The position numbers and the translations under genes are program-made. Source: Antedon bifida (taxonomy: Eukaryota > Echinodermata > Crinoidea > Comatulida > Antedonidae). From it: a DNA stretch of 64,000 nt. Shown here one piece after another: positions 25,141 through 38,560 of the stretch (its first letter is position 1; every line of letters begins with the position of its first letter). The DNA is taken from assembly GCA_963402885.1 (NCBI GenBank), contig OY727102.1:1240001-1304000 (forward strand), written 5' to 3'. The notes beneath the pieces were generated by a model. It had not been told where the DNA came from. It saw nothing but the letters and a program-made list of their open reading frames with translations, and did no database searches.

Positions 25141-25288
25141 AAATATCACTAATAAAATAAGACACACACAAATATTTTTTTATTTTTAACGGAACCTGTT
25201 TTCCAAGGTTTGACAAAATCAAAGAACTTAACTGAAGTTAATCTTGGAATGCTATTCAATGCCTATCCTACAAATCTACAACACTTAC
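25141..25288 (-). repeat. Right arm of an inverted-repeat pair
   Basis: It is the reverse-complement partner of 23602-23785, ending outward in TAAGTGTTGTAGATTTGTAG when read on the minus strand. It lacks the extra segment of about 33 bp seen in the left arm. Similarity stops abruptly outside TAAGTGTT on both sides, as expected for an element boundary. Confidence 0.7.
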
Positions 25289-27827
25289 ACTTTGATGTTG
25301 TCCGAGATCCACCGAATTATTAATGATGTTGTAATCACAATATAACTTATAACGCATAATTCTGAAAATAAAATTCTTTTAAATTTGTAGTTTAGTTCGC
25401 TGTTAGCACCTTTCTAGCTACAGTAGGTAGGCTTAGTAGTAGTATTTTCTAACAAGCTAAAGTGTCGCAAACAATTGACTTTACATGAAATATCATTTCA
25501 AATTTTGTTTAATGTTTTTTTTTTATAATAAATAGTTATTACAATTACTAAACGACGATCTGTTTTAATCTCATAATTTAAGGTATGCCTAAATACCATA
25601 ATAATAACCTCGGTAAATAATAGATTCTCACTCACAATAGAGAATAATATGTAAGTTATTAGTACATTAATGTACGCAATTTAACATATTGTGTTATCAT
25701 AATAAGTTCACGTGATAATAATTATATTATGACTATTTACTGAACAATACTTAATAAGGTTCTCCACGTGTATTTTATTCCGATTTCATTGTTATACGTG
25801 ATGCATCAAATACATGTTGCTGATAAAATAATTGTATTTGGCATTGACTCTGCTAAGGGCCATTCGTTTCACTCTACCAAGGTGAAGAACCAGTTTACGT
25901 CGAATGATACCGTTACATTTTGCAATAATAACTTTAAGCCTACTCTTAAAATGTTGTAATACCGGAAAAGCACAACATTTATCCAAATTATTGAATAATT
26001 CGTCAATTTTCAAAAAAAGTCTATAAGGTCACTTACGGTACTACAAATATCATAATTCGTCATAATTGACAACTATTTTAAAAAGTAAATTAAGTGAAAA
26101 TGGGAAAAAATGTCCTACTCCGCTACATGAATAATTGAAGTTACTAAACCCAAAGTTTAAAATAGTATAGTTTGGAAATATAACTGTAAGACTGTGTTAT
26201 GTACAACTTTTCGCAGTAAACCTGCAATGATTTGGGATTGTTATATCTTTTAAATTGATAAAGTTCCGTTAACACATTTTAGTTTTCAAGCCTTGTGTTT
26301 ATTACATTGATTTATGAATTCTGCCTGCTTAAATTTTTAAAAATAAAAGTGGAAAATATTAACAGTTTTGAAACAAGTTTTATGTTTTAGAAATATATTA
26401 ACGGGAAGAATTAACACCGTATACCATTATGTGTTTATACTCAAGGTATTTAACAATCACAAAACATAGTTTCGTTAATGTATCACCGTAATGCCTGTGT
26501 ACATCTCATCTGTCTATTTTCTACGTCTTTTAGCATCAGTTGCTTTGTACATAAATGTAATTTCTGTATAGTATAACCTTGGCCTTTTACAATTCGTTAT
26601 TGAATTTGTATTCTTTTAAAAAAAACCTCATTATGAGTAAATATAAATCTTGTAATTGTTCGGAATCTGTGAAAGGAATAGACATTGTGTTTTTGCTATA
26701 GAACAAATTATGTTCACCTGTGTATATAGGAAAGTACATCTTGTTCGATATGACATGGTTCATATCCTAGGTTTAGTATAACAATAATGATCCGCCTCAA
26801 CAATAGCTTACGACTTACCGTTGGATTTACGAAAAACGAATGTGTTATAAATAAACGCGCTCTAACAGTCTTTTAATATAGAAAAGATAATGCAGCTAAG
26901 GCCATAGACATTGAATGAGAATGTTGTTGAATGTTCATACGAATATATGCAATCAGTATTCTTGTATAATTCAGGAACAGGTTTTACATACAGGCTAAGC
27001 CACTTACATAATAAAATAATAGGTCTAGGCTAGAATTATACTAATAAAATAACTTTTTCATTAACGTAACTGAAGGTACAGTAACAGATATCAGACCGGG
27101 TAGAGGTTTCAATTACAATTTCTATCTTTAGGCCTACATAAGTAAATTGCAGTTTGCATACCAAATGATACAAACAATATAATAATACCGCAAAGAATAT
27201 GCCTAATAACGTTCGTTCGTTTAGATACAAAGGCTCGTAGTACTAAGGTAAAGACAGGAATGTGTAGGCTAAGCACAACGCACAGGTAAGTTACGAACAC
27301 CATAAGACATCGCTCTCAAGCTAAGGTTCGCTCGTTAAGTCGATACTAACTTTTTAAAGGTAAATATATAGTTAAATGACTTGTTCTGGGTCTTTTTCTG
27401 TTACGGTGATATCGTTGTATACAAAATATGTAACGTTGTAAGGTCCACAATTTTAATATAGGCCTACTAATGTTTAGTCCATGTCATACAACAAATTGAG
27501 ATTTGAAATTCGTGATCACTGAAAAATGTCGATAATGATAATTTCTAAAAATAATCAGATCAAAACCATATCGAAATTATAGATAAAAATAACGGTAACA
27601 TTGTAATGCATGTTTTGTTTAACATAATAGTCCACGTAAACCAGTGTACGTGGTACAACACGCCGATCTTAAATTGATTTATACTTCAAATTAAAAATTG
27701 AAAGCGTTTTCCAAATTACCGATCATGAAATAAATATATCAAATAAGAAACAGCGTTACTGAATACAAATTCGATGGTTTAATGATTCTGTTGTAAACTG
27801 AAAATAAAAGGACAAAAAAACACTTAC

Positions 27828-27839
27828 CATCATCATCAT
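27828..27839 (-). CDS. Candidate distal TFAP2 first exon 1c (four Met codons)
   Basis: On the minus strand a GC-richer leader ends in four consecutive ATG codons followed at once by a near-consensus donor, ATG|GTAAGTG, in phase 0. Joined to exon 2 this would give MMMM-DRSDL. An in-frame TAG lies ten codons upstream of the first ATG, so nothing longer is encoded. The donor is the strongest of the candidate first exons. No other gene on this strand lies between here and exon 2, which makes TFAP2 the natural partner, but the intron would be 12.6 kb and no peptide similarity can be tested. It might be a first exon of another transcript or mostly 5' UTR. Confidence 0.35.
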
Positions 27840-28370
27840 GATGCTAACGGGCTGAAAATCCTCGAGCTAAATATCAAAAGAATTAAACCGTGTAATGTTT
27901 TATGCCTCAATGAGGCTCTTCAGAACCACGCGTAAACTCAGTTCGCTGGTATATTATAACAACTGACTGTGTCGTATTGTAGCCTTCGGGTTTTGAATCC
28001 CAATCAGAAATGTATGAAACGAGCCACACAAATCTACCACTCAGGTGAGACTGAAGGCGCAGTCTTGCGGAACACTCTCAGTCAGAGTTTTTCACGTGCG
28101 ATAACTGGCTGCTGGGAAGCCAAATTGTTGCAGTGTATAATCACACACACAAACACAGATTCAAAGGTTCTTAATTGACAGTTTCAACGCTTAGAATTGT
28201 TTTGTTCTACGCATAGAGTCACTTAATTCAACCCCTAACTCGGTGGGTAGCAATATTCAACTGATTGAGAATGACCGGCATTGCCTCGGCAGCCACCAAT
28301 TACTGGGACGTTGCCGGCAGCCCGCCCCGGAGCAAAAGTCAAACGGCTCTATAACGGCCAATCAAATAAT
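27840..28370 (-). promoter_or_regulatory. Putative 5' UTR and promoter of candidate exon 1c
   Basis: This half-kilobase is far GC-richer than its neighbours. It holds a GC box (28322-28328, GGGGCGG on the minus strand) and a CCAAT box (28358-28362) about 30 bp further upstream, an arrangement typical of vertebrate-style housekeeping or developmental promoters. GCCTTCGGG (27982-27990) is a looser AP-2 match. No firm TATA box is seen. The plus-strand open frames here (27969-28178 and 28281-28481) look like by-products of composition. Confidence 0.4.
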
Positions 28371-29726
28371 TTTTCTCCTTATCTGATTATACCAAATGCG
28401 AAGTGTACAGAAAGCTCTATGTTTGCTAAATACTCTTTTTTAAACGTTAATACTGTCTGCCAGAATGCAACATACGCGTGATGCCGTGTTATGTGTATCG
28501 TGTTATGCGCGCGTAACATTTTAACGTTGGAGTTAGCTTGTGATTTTAAACAAAAATCGTTTTGTTTTGATGTTATTTTGTGTAGACTATTGTTTTAATG
28601 AAGGAATATAATTTTCCCTTAGTAACAGTAGCCTACCCTTTTGCTGTGTTGTTGTGTATGTTCAATGTCTTGTCTTGCCAAATTGAATAAAACAAAACTG
28701 TAATATTTACTGTAGAATTTATATCATCCATATATAAAAACTCTGATAACTGAGAAAGAACAATTCGATTTAACTTGTGATTAAAAATCGTTTTTGTAAT
28801 TTTTGTTTAGTATTATTTTGTGTATTGTTTTAGTGAAACATTACCCTTTTGCTGTTTTTTTAAATGTTTTTTCTTTTTGTGTGTGTGTGTGTGTGTGTTC
28901 GGATTTGTCATTGATATTGTATACAGTATAGGCCAACTGATAATATTTTAAGTTATTTTGTACCGTGTCATAAAGTTTAAAATATAATTAATTGATTGAA
29001 TTAGCAAACCAATGATATCGTTCATAGTACGAAATAAACATCGATGTAAGGATTGGATATCACAATGATTTTAAATTTTTATTTATTTAACAATACATTA
29101 CCATTATTTTAACCTTTCCTTTTTTGTGTGTATCAAAATGTGATTACACGGCAAAGGCCAAGTAAACGTGAAAATAACTTTCGTTACTTATTAAATGTGT
29201 ATGCCTATCCAACAAAAATCATAAACATGAAAAAAAAAATCAAACTTCGAACAGGCTATTTTTGTAAATGTAATCAAGGTAGTTCCATAGAAAAACAAAT
29301 GTTTTAACAGTTAAATTGAACCAGAAATCCATTGGCTGACGGGAATATTTTACTATTTTTTGCTTAAAATTACATTTTTCTTTCAAGTCAATATTATTGT
29401 TTGGATCTAACTTTTTATGGTCAAAATGAATAACTATTTTGTGACATCATATTAAAAAAAAAATGTTCGTCAGGGGGACAATATATCTTTAAATTGCTTT
29501 ATTACATTTAATACACCTTTAAGATAAAGGGATGTAGGCCTACCGTTTACCTATCCAAATATAAATTCAGCATCTATTTAATGTTATGATGTAGAACTGG
29601 TAACGCATTGGGGAATAAAGGGTCTTGTCGTTCGGCATAGCACTCTTGTGATTAATTATTATTACATATTGCTGTTTTTGTGAACAATTAATTACAATAG
29701 AACACCTTACATCTTGTAAATATCTA

Positions 29727-29875
29727 AAGCCTTGTCTACACTATCAAACATTATGTCATGTGCCCATATATGGACAAGATGATGTCATATCACTACCATA
29801 TCTGGGCATATCACTACCATATTTGGGCATATAACACTTTTTTGTCAAACTAGTTAGATAGTGTAGACAGAGGTT
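29727..29875. mobile_element. MITE family A, copy 3
   Basis: Left end AAGCCTTGTCTACACTATCA and right end GATAGTGTAGACAGAGGTT, flanked by TA on both sides. The inner palindrome carries two copies of a TCACTACCATAT block and GGGCATAT. It is 149 bp and non-coding, and in reverse orientation relative to copies 1 and 2 by its inner blocks. Confidence 0.8.
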
Positions 29876-32151
29876 TATACTGTTTACTTTTGCGGCATAG
29901 AAATACTTGCTATAGCAGTACAGTTTAAACACAGTCCTCTCTATCGAAGACGCGGCGGATCAACAGCGAAATCAACAAACTGTATTTGACAACATCACAT
30001 GTTGTCGAAACTAAACGTGCATTAACGATCATGTTAGAATTGGAACAGCCATCTGACGTAAGTTATTATTTTACAAGACCCTCCTGAATGAAAAATGAAA
30101 TTGACATTTACAAGTGTTGTTTCGTGCACACCGACATTTTGTTCATGTTTTACTTTGCGCACGATTGAACAGCTTAAACGCTTGTACACGCGTGATTTCG
30201 TTTTAAACGCGTTTCAAACGACGCACTGTGGTGGTCAAATATCTAAACTTTATTGCACGCTGGTGCACTCCGAGTAGAGCGTTTCAAACGCGTTTACATA
30301 CTAGCATTTGCGTCAAATATGATCAGTATATATATATATATGACTCATGGTTTTTGTTTTATATAACTATTTATATTTTGTTTAAATTTTGTTTATGCGA
30401 ATAAGTTCTTAGTTAAAAAGTGAAAAATAAGAAAGATAACGAATAAATTATTCTTAATATTGTCATTTATCATAGCTCTGGGATTGGCAACCTTCAAAAT
30501 ATGATTGCTAATTACAGTTTTCATATATTTATCGTAGTTTGTTCATCATTACCATGTTTATAACAATGATAGGCCGTAATGATTACAAATATTATTTTTT
30601 AAATAAATAAAATCATTAATCTTTATCAGTATTTTAACAATACCAGCGATTATAAAGCTAAATTTCTTTTTGAAACATAGGTAAGTAACATTAAAATTAT
30701 TATTTACAAAATATACAAAATGTTTAATTTACAATAATAATTGTAGGCAGGTGAAAATATCATACTGTATGCATACATAAATTGTTAAACAAATCTTTTC
30801 TATTTAATAATGAATATAAATGAATGCTATTGATACACACAAACAGGATACAAAGCACAAAGGCATTGAGTTTGATAGATTGTCTTACGACGACTCGCGT
30901 GCTGATCTTGATACGGGTATAACATCTAGAAAATGTGATTCTAATACAATCTTTCAACCTATTTATTTAACATAATACATAGAATCATTGATTTATTAAA
31001 CAATTAAATGAGCCCGAAGGAATAAAATCTTATTACGTCACTTGCCAAAAGTTTCGTCTGTCAGATTTTACAGATGACATGAATTGCCATGGTAACAACG
31101 CACGCGTTGCTTCAAGTAGTGTTTCCTATTGTTTTTGTTTTTGTACATCTTTGTAATATTATTTTGCTGGTTGCAAAATTCATTAGTATTTTTCTGCATA
31201 GAGAGAGTAGTGGCTTTATCTGGGCTCAGCATATAGGATTCACTCGTATAGGGCGCCGCCTAACAATGTGCTCTAAATTTTTTTGTTGGCCTGACTGTAA
31301 TACAAAATTGGCTACCCACAAATACTATCACATTGCCGTTTAATGTTGCAAATTTACATGGAATTTATTTCAGTTTTTGCGTCATGTGGTTTGAGCAGCC
31401 AACAAGATAAAATTACGGGTTTTTGTGAAGTTCTTCAGAAACTATTTTTTTAAAATATTAAAACATTCTATATTATAGACAAACATAAGAAGACGAAGCA
31501 TACCTAAGTCTACAAATAATTCAACTAGAAAATGTACTTGGGTAACGGAGAAAATAATTAGTCAAACAAATTTTAAAAATAATGAGTAAAATTTACGAAA
31601 AGAAACATAATTCAATTCAAGTCAATTTGAACCGTGACATGCCTATTCATGATAATAATTTATAAAAAAAATAAACGAATAAAAAAAAATATCGACTGTA
31701 AAGATGTTTGAAACATATAATTTGAAATTCTATATAAGATTCACAAATTATTTTTCCAGAGGTCGTGTTTGAATTTTAAAAGCATTATTGAAAGAAGGGA
31801 TATTGATTTCAGTCTCAATGGCTATATTCATTTAATTAAGATGATCATACATTTTTTTTGTAATATTCATAAGTCATTAGCAAAACTGCATATAGTTACT
31901 TTTAATAAGAGTGCGTTGCTCCATTTTATCTCTGTATACGTTTTACTTCTTGACACGTGATGCTAATATGTATAGGGTCTCTCATGCGGGCATTTGCAAC
32001 GAATAAAATTAAGGCTTCGAAGAAACGCATTGTATTCTGTGTGATATATATATAGATATGGGTTTGATATTTACATGCGTCTGTATCATGTGTTTTCATG
32101 CATTCGTTAACAATTTCATGCTTTACCGGTACTATATAAACAAAAAGCATA

Positions 32152-32309
32152 AAGCTCTGTCTACACTATCAAACTAGTTTGACAAAAAGGTGTGATGTGC
32201 CCATATGGTAGTGATATCCCCAAATATGGTACCGATATAACATCATGTACATATCCATGGCCACATCACATTTTTTGTCACATAAAGTTTGATAGTGTAA
32301 AAAGAGCTT
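32152..32309. mobile_element. MITE family A, copy 4
   Basis: Starts AAGCTCTGTCTACACTATCA, ends GATAGTGTAAAAAGAGCTT, with TA on both flanks. Inner blocks GTGATGTGCCCATATGGTAG and GATATAACATCATG match the family. It is 158 bp and non-coding. Confidence 0.8.
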
Positions 32310-32922
32310 TAGAAATATTAATAATATATTATTATATTATTAGTGAATAATTCATAATTTTCAAATCCCTACATTGTAAAGTTGACTATCAACGATAGTT
32401 ATGTTTTATCACAATCGTTACTGTAGGAGAAAGCTGTATGTAAATGCACTATATCTCGACATTATTGTACTATAGTTGATGTCATGTTCACATCGAAGTG
32501 AAATGGTTATATTTAACCGATTGAAGAGTATAAATCCGTTTACACTTGAAGTAGCGCCGATGTTAATAAGGCATGATTTACTTGGCATGAGTTACCATTT
32601 TGCATTGGTAAGATGCCATCATACTTCCAATCTGTATGTCGGTAAAGGATATCAGAAAAAAATTGTTTGATATGAACTCAAATGTTCAAATTGTATGTTT
32701 ATCTGTAGCTTGGAATGTAAAAAGTTGTTTGCATCACTTCTGTTGAATAGTCTTATCATGGCTGTATATATTATGGTCTTATAAACATGTTGAAAACTAT
32801 AGGCCCTATTGGTCTAGGCCTACTACTAGATTTATTTATACAGAAAGTCGTTTTTTGTTGCAATGATTAGTATTTTTCCTATTGTTAACTATCATTTGAA
32901 ATTAATCTTTTTTTTTCACATT

Positions 32923-33140
32923 TCTAGACCTGTATTACTGATGCTCTATTTTTAGAGATTTTCCTCTGGTACCATTTTCTTGATGCTGTCCCATTTCTAG
33001 ACCCATTGTGCCTTTCATGTATAACTGATGTCTTTATTTTTAGAGTCTTGGTGCTGGTGCCTTTTTCTTGATGCTTTTAGAACCATGGTGCTTTCTTATT
33101 TTGGTATGTCCATTTTAGACCCACCGTGCCTTTCTATTGT
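32923..33140 (+). repeat. Decayed tandem repeat, about 72-82 bp units
   Basis: Two clear units (32923 and 32995) share TCTAGACC, CTGATGTC/CTCT, ATTTTTAGAG, TCTTGGTGCTGGTGCC-like and TTTCTTGATGCT blocks; partial copies of the TAGAACC/TAGACCC...GTGCTTTCT block follow. Divergence is high. The cysteine-rich open frame over 33028-33216 derives from it. Confidence 0.55.
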
Positions 33141-36100
33141 TGTGTCCATTTGTACAGGACTGTGCCTGTGTGTCCGTGGGCGCTTTCGGACCACTGTGTG
33201 GGGTATGGTTGGTTGAAGGGTGTCGATGCCTACAACATAATCATATTCCATACTCAACCGACAAACAACATCATTTATTTCCCATCCATCATATTGATTG
33301 ACAAGTTACGCTTATCTTCAACACCCCATGACATTTTGATATATAGAGGAAGATGGCACGAACTTTGACCTTGCCTCTAGGTATGACGTAGGAGGTGAAG
33401 ATTTTCATCGTCTAATTCATCATATCCGTATTCTAAGTTCAAGAGTCTACTAATCCCACTGTAGTCTTAGCAGCAGTTAAAGAAACAGTTTCATGTTAGT
33501 GTCACGAGCACAGGAGTTACATGATTATGATTTTAATATTGATTTTGTGATGATTATGATGATGACGATGACAACTTGTCTCTTCTCTACAATGTTCCTA
33601 AAAGTAGAAAATGCGCATGCGCTTATTCGGGTTAGTCTACGGTATTATCTTACGAAAGGTGTCGAGTAAGTTTTTAAGTTCGGTTAAAATGTTCGAGATG
33701 AAATCTTTTCTGAGGCTATACTGTATTTGATATATATTATCGTCTGATACTCTCTGCTAGGAATACAAAACGAATAATCAGAATAGATTACCCTTTGGGC
33801 CCAAAAGATGAATTAAATTAAAAGAATGTTCACGATATTTATTGAAATTATACTGTAGAAAGTGACAAAGATATATGGTACCTGTAAAAGATCAGACAAC
33901 GTTGAACTTTTAGCCCCTTACGGATTACTTAATACAAATGACTTTTTTAACATTCAGGCTACAGTCTCAAAGTTATCAGGGGAGAAGGTAGGATTGATGG
34001 GAAAAGCCGGGGGAGTGCGACCTGTCATTGATAGGTTGAGCCAGCAGCAGAATCCTCAGCCATGTTACAGACTAATCATGGGTTCGAATGATTACATACA
34101 TATCAAAATGTAAAAATATACAATATGCTTTGGGTGTAGAGTTTTCACGTGAAGTATTTATAAACTTTCATTTAACGTTTGTCTTATGAAAGCTAATGAT
34201 AGTCCCACAATGCCGTCGGCTACGTAGATACAGCAGTTCCTCTAACTTTAAATATATATTTTGTTTTCATGTAAAAATCAAATAACTACCACTGCAAAGT
34301 ATATCTATTGACTATGGTGTCTGAGAAGGTTTTTTATAGATCTAAAGTTGCTCAGAGAATGTAGCTATACATTTTCAAATTGGGTTTTCAGTTGATACAA
34401 TACCAATTTCTTTTGTTTGACACTTAATGAAAGTAAGGTAAACTATAATATTAGCAAAATCAGGTTTGTGATACATGTATTTCCAAAAAAGAAAGAATTT
34501 TGGTTGACGCAACCTTCTTCCAAAACGCGTTTACTAATTCAAACTTTTAGATATTACAACTCAACATTTTTCAATTCAATAATTATTTATTAGGTAATGT
34601 TGTTTTAATATTTGTAAACGCTTTACTTACATTCAATCATAAGCGGTGGTTTGTCGGTATTTGTTAAATAAGATTATGTTAATGTTTAATATTTATTTTG
34701 TGGGTCGGAAATCTAGCAGTTTCTGTGATGAATTTGACAGCATTCGCGTCATAACGCCTTTAGACCATTTATAAATGCGATTATTATTATTACTAAGAGA
34801 AACAGAAAATATGCGTTAAGACACACGGTTAGTTAGCTAAGTTTATGGCCTATTGGCTTCAGCTCGTTTTTTTACTGACAGGCAAAATCAGAAACTTAAC
34901 ATCTGAAATTAGCCGTAACAAGTTAGAATATTAAACCCTAACACCCACCAAACGATGCGGAAAAACACAACAGCAATTATAAACAAGAACAATATTGTTT
35001 TGTATACTCGAATATGACGGTTTCACAATAATATTTAAATGTTGAGTTTGGCTTTAAGCTATCGATTTGTAGATAGCTTTAAACCCTTGGGTAGGTATCA
35101 CCAAATGCAACCATCCAACAATACATTCGATATTGAAATATAATTATGCTTGCTCTAAGCTACTATGATGAAAAATAAATTAAAAGGTACGTCAATATCT
35201 TTGTCAATATGAATGCGAGGAAGATACTAGGCCGACACCTTAGTTCTATTAGTGCGTAACAATCTATAAAGACAATAGTTAGCGGCGATGACAACCAGCA
35301 AGGCTTTATAATTACCAAAAGATACACGGGCGAAAACCAAGCGATTGGGTTACGTATTGTTGATAATTATAACACACTACGTCAAGGAGCCGCATTCATG
35401 AAACTAAGTAATTTACTGTGTAAGAGCTTATGATCAACTATTAAAAAGTACAGAACACCGTTCTAGAATTACGTTTAATTATCAATGATAGACAATCTAC
35501 GTATTTCGGTGGATAGTATTTCGTTTAATATCCCAAATAATGGCATTCTTGATGATAGTGTTGCATTTTTATGAAAAATAACAAAAATTGAAACTGGAAG
35601 TGAGGAGTGAGTTTTTATCATCATTGTTCCTGATGCAATAGTATATTCCCATTGTTTAACTTTCAACCAATCACATGCCTCTAAAGTTTGGAGGAAAAAC
35701 ATATGCAGGTAAACCTCACATCCACAAATAAATATCTGGATTCAGCTTTCTAAGAAATGGTGACCAATCACATGCGTGTGAAAACACTGCCAATGTTCAG
35801 CAACAGTATGTGTTTGCACTCTATAATTATCAACCCATAGTTATAATTAGAGAAAATAAGATAATAAATAAGATTTATATTTTACTTAAATTGTATGGTA
35901 CTTTATTATTAGCTCTAACAAACATTAACAATACTTTCTTATGGCTAAACATTGTCATCATTCTTCTATGTAAACGAGATAGATTCAGTTTTCAGGCTAC
36001 AAATAATTCACATAGCCGACGAGAATTTTGACATCATGTAAAAATAAAAATGGATATTTAGTATACGACAAACGTAATGACTATCAACAGAATCTAGAAA

Positions 36101-36797
36101 ACGAACATCGAACTATTATTACTGAATAAATTATTCAGATTTGTAGAAGCATATCCATAAGTCTATTTCAATTTGTATGTTTGAAACAAGTAGTATAGAC
36201 CTTCTAATTGTCTCGGAAGATCTCTCTCATTTAGCAGAAAGTAATTTCACTATAAACGTAAGGACTATTAACAGAAAATGACCAGCAACATAATCAGTGA
36301 AATTACACTATCCTTAATTGGTATTATTAAAAAAATATTTCAGCTTGAAATCACCAAGAGCAAATTCCCTGCCCAGCCATCTTAAATATGACCCTAAGGA
36401 TTGCAGATTACATTCAGTAATTTGTAAGACAATAAAGTTCTCTGCTCGTATCAATATAGCCAGAAGAAATTCACTTATTACTATTCAGAAATCTAGTATA
36501 TTTATAACATGGTAGACTGAATCTAAGCCTGGAGTCTTTAAGCTTAAGTCCCTAGTCTCATTGATTCTGGGCGTACCCCGGTAGCACTAAAATGCCTGCT
36601 GTTAGATACCACAACAAGCTGGAAATTAGCCTTAATTTTGATTCATTTAAGAGGTTTATTATGTCTGTCATATATCTACAGGCCTTGTTTGTTTGACATA
36701 TTTTAATTAATTGTTCAATAAGAGGATATAAAGTGAAAGTTTATAACATTTTAGAAGACAAGTTACTATAAATAAATTCAAAGGTAAATTAATAAAA

Positions 36798-36890
36798 TGG
36801 CTGTCTCAGTAAGATGAAAATAAAAATAATTAAACATCTAAATCAAAACAATAAAGCAAAACAGCCAGAAAGAAAATGCCAAGCTTTATC
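36798..36890 (+). repeat. Dispersed repeat C, copy 2
   Basis: It matches 17640-17808 through GGCTG..TCTCA, GATGAAAATA, ATCAAAACAATAA and AAAACAGCCAGAAA, then AAGCTTT. It lacks the GGGCAACACTAGCCC hairpin motif, so it is shorter or decayed. Confidence 0.5.
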
Positions 36891-38342
36891 AATAAAAAGT
36901 TATTATATAAAGGATGTTTATTAATTTATTTGCAACTTTATCTTTAATGATGAAGACTTTTTGAAATGTAGGCCTATACGCGTTAAATTTCGTAATTCTA
37001 AGAGAAATATAAATGTGTAAACCGTTGAGTATACCGTATTCTTCATTACGTCACAGCCGAAATACCGTATTTTGTAAGTATATACATAACTGACTCGTGG
37101 TGATTTCTTTCAACATTATTGCAATGTTTCATATTTTATTGTCAAACCTGCCATGTTTTCTGTCGACAGTAACTCGTGCGCCGCCAGCGACACTTAAGGT
37201 GTGTTTTAAATTGGTCCTTTTTCAAAATAAATTGGTAAAAAAAATGTTAGATCATTTTAAACATGTGCTCTGTGAGATGCCTGTCAAACAAGATAACACG
37301 AAGTCTTCACACGTTGTTGCTGAAGGTTAAATGGCAAAAACAAATATTTAAAAAAAAACCTTCTACTTTAAAATTTGTTCTTAATTAAAGTTATTTTCAT
37401 TACGATAATTTTTTAATGGATTCAAATTAAGTAAAAATAAAACAATGCTATAATTGTCCTGTTGAAATGTTGAGTATAGTCCCTTTTAAATGTAATACAA
37501 ATAGTTATTCCCTTTGACAGAAAAGTTTCGATAAAAAAATGTATCTGATAAAACTGTAATTTAAATAAAAGAATAGACTAATTTCCTGCAAGTCAATGAT
37601 TTTGGTTAAAATTTAACTGTTTGTTTTGTCTTTTTTATTAGAGAAATCATTATTTTTTTCAAAAGTGAATAATTATTAAAACTACAAAATGGCTTATTCA
37701 AAGTTTTCAAATTTATACATTTGTATTTTTTAATGTTTTTTTCAGGAAATGCATCTTTAAAAACAAATGCTGTTGTGGTGCTTTAAGTTGTTGATTATCT
37801 ACTCAGTTCTCTCTTCCAATATAAAGTCTAAGTTAATTAAACAGAATCTAAACACCGTTAGTTGCTAAAAACAAATACCGAGGTATTGAAGACGTTCGAT
37901 TAAAATAACAAACGCTAAAAGAAAAGCTTATCTGTAATCTTGTAATACGGCTGAAGCCATGCCTGTGATCCTGGCATTATTATTAGAATGCATATTTTAT
38001 ACGTTGTATTTTTACAGCAATTCGATCAAGCAACGAACATTATTGAACATAAACACACGCTCATCTCCCAAACTGTATGCAATTGCAATAGACCAGTATT
38101 AATCGATATAATTAACCTATATTTAATGTGATATACGTGTAATAACGTGTGTAGATTTTAATTGTTCGTCTTGATGTCCTTTCTTATTAATATTCTTGAC
38201 AAGAAGTTAACTGATAGCAATATGCTGATGTCCAATTACTCAATAGGCCTGTTATCGTCAATGTAATTTCAAGAAAATCAGCCATTATTATAGTAAATAC
38301 TTTAACGGTAATTTGGCACTTGATATTATAATGCTTGCTTCC

Positions 38343-38447
38343 AGGACGCAACGCAAGAACGTAAGTCGCAACATTTTTTTCAATTGACCAATCACAAGCG
38401 ACAATTCGAATAATGTCGCTTTTGATTGGTCAATTCGCTTAGGTCCT
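38343..38447. mobile_element. MITE family B, copy 1
   Basis: This 105-bp palindromic element opens with AGGACGCAACGC and closes with AGGTCCT. The core, AATTGACCAATCACAAGCGA and its inverted partner TCGCTTTTGATTGGTCAATT, forms a long stem. It shares the GACCAATCACAAGC block and the AGGACGCAACGC end with 54481-54582. A 137-codon minus-strand frame (38288-38701) runs through it and is not considered a gene. Confidence 0.7.
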
Positions 38448-38454
38448 AGTGGGA

Positions 38455-38560
38455 ACCAAGATAGTTTCACGGCGCGCCACTCAAATGCGCAGCCGCTGAG
38501 GAGTCGAAAACCCGTTATGCGCACGCCCAGAAACATACGAGCATTATGCATATTAATGAC
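38455..38560. other. GC-rich patch next to MITE B
   Basis: Right of the MITE lies a GC-rich block with CGGCGCGCCACTC and GCGCACGCCC, followed by TATGCATATTAATGA, which resembles a POU/octamer site joined to a homeodomain site. There is no gene evidence. It could be a regulatory element. Confidence 0.25.

Larger units (their letters stand above)
17031..27827 (-). other. Candidate intron upstream of exon 1b, no recognised exon
   Basis: If exon 1c belongs to TFAP2, this is intron. It is AT-rich with many short meaningless open frames. It contains a dispersed repeat C copy (17640-17808), the palindrome cluster at 21554-21643, the inverted-repeat pair at 23602-25288, and GC-richer patches at about 18360-18480, 20280-20330 (with AGAGGGCGC, CTCF-like) and 23297-23400. 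A strong minus-strand donor-like TCCAACG|GTAAGTCG occurs near 26818 but has no ATG close upstream. Confidence 0.5.
28371..38342. other. AT-rich intergenic stretch, no gene recognised
   Basis: No exon with recognisable peptide or convincing paired splice sites was found on either strand. It contains a (GT)n run (28877-28899), two MITE A copies, a decayed tandem repeat at 32923-33140 and one dispersed repeat C copy (36798-36890). Open frames here are short and of biased AT-driven composition. Confidence 0.6.

Noticed and set aside
33028-33216. Cysteine-rich 62-codon frame that looks like a secreted or membrane peptide
   Set aside because: It arises from a decayed tandem repeat with the same blocks just upstream; no start context or splice sites.
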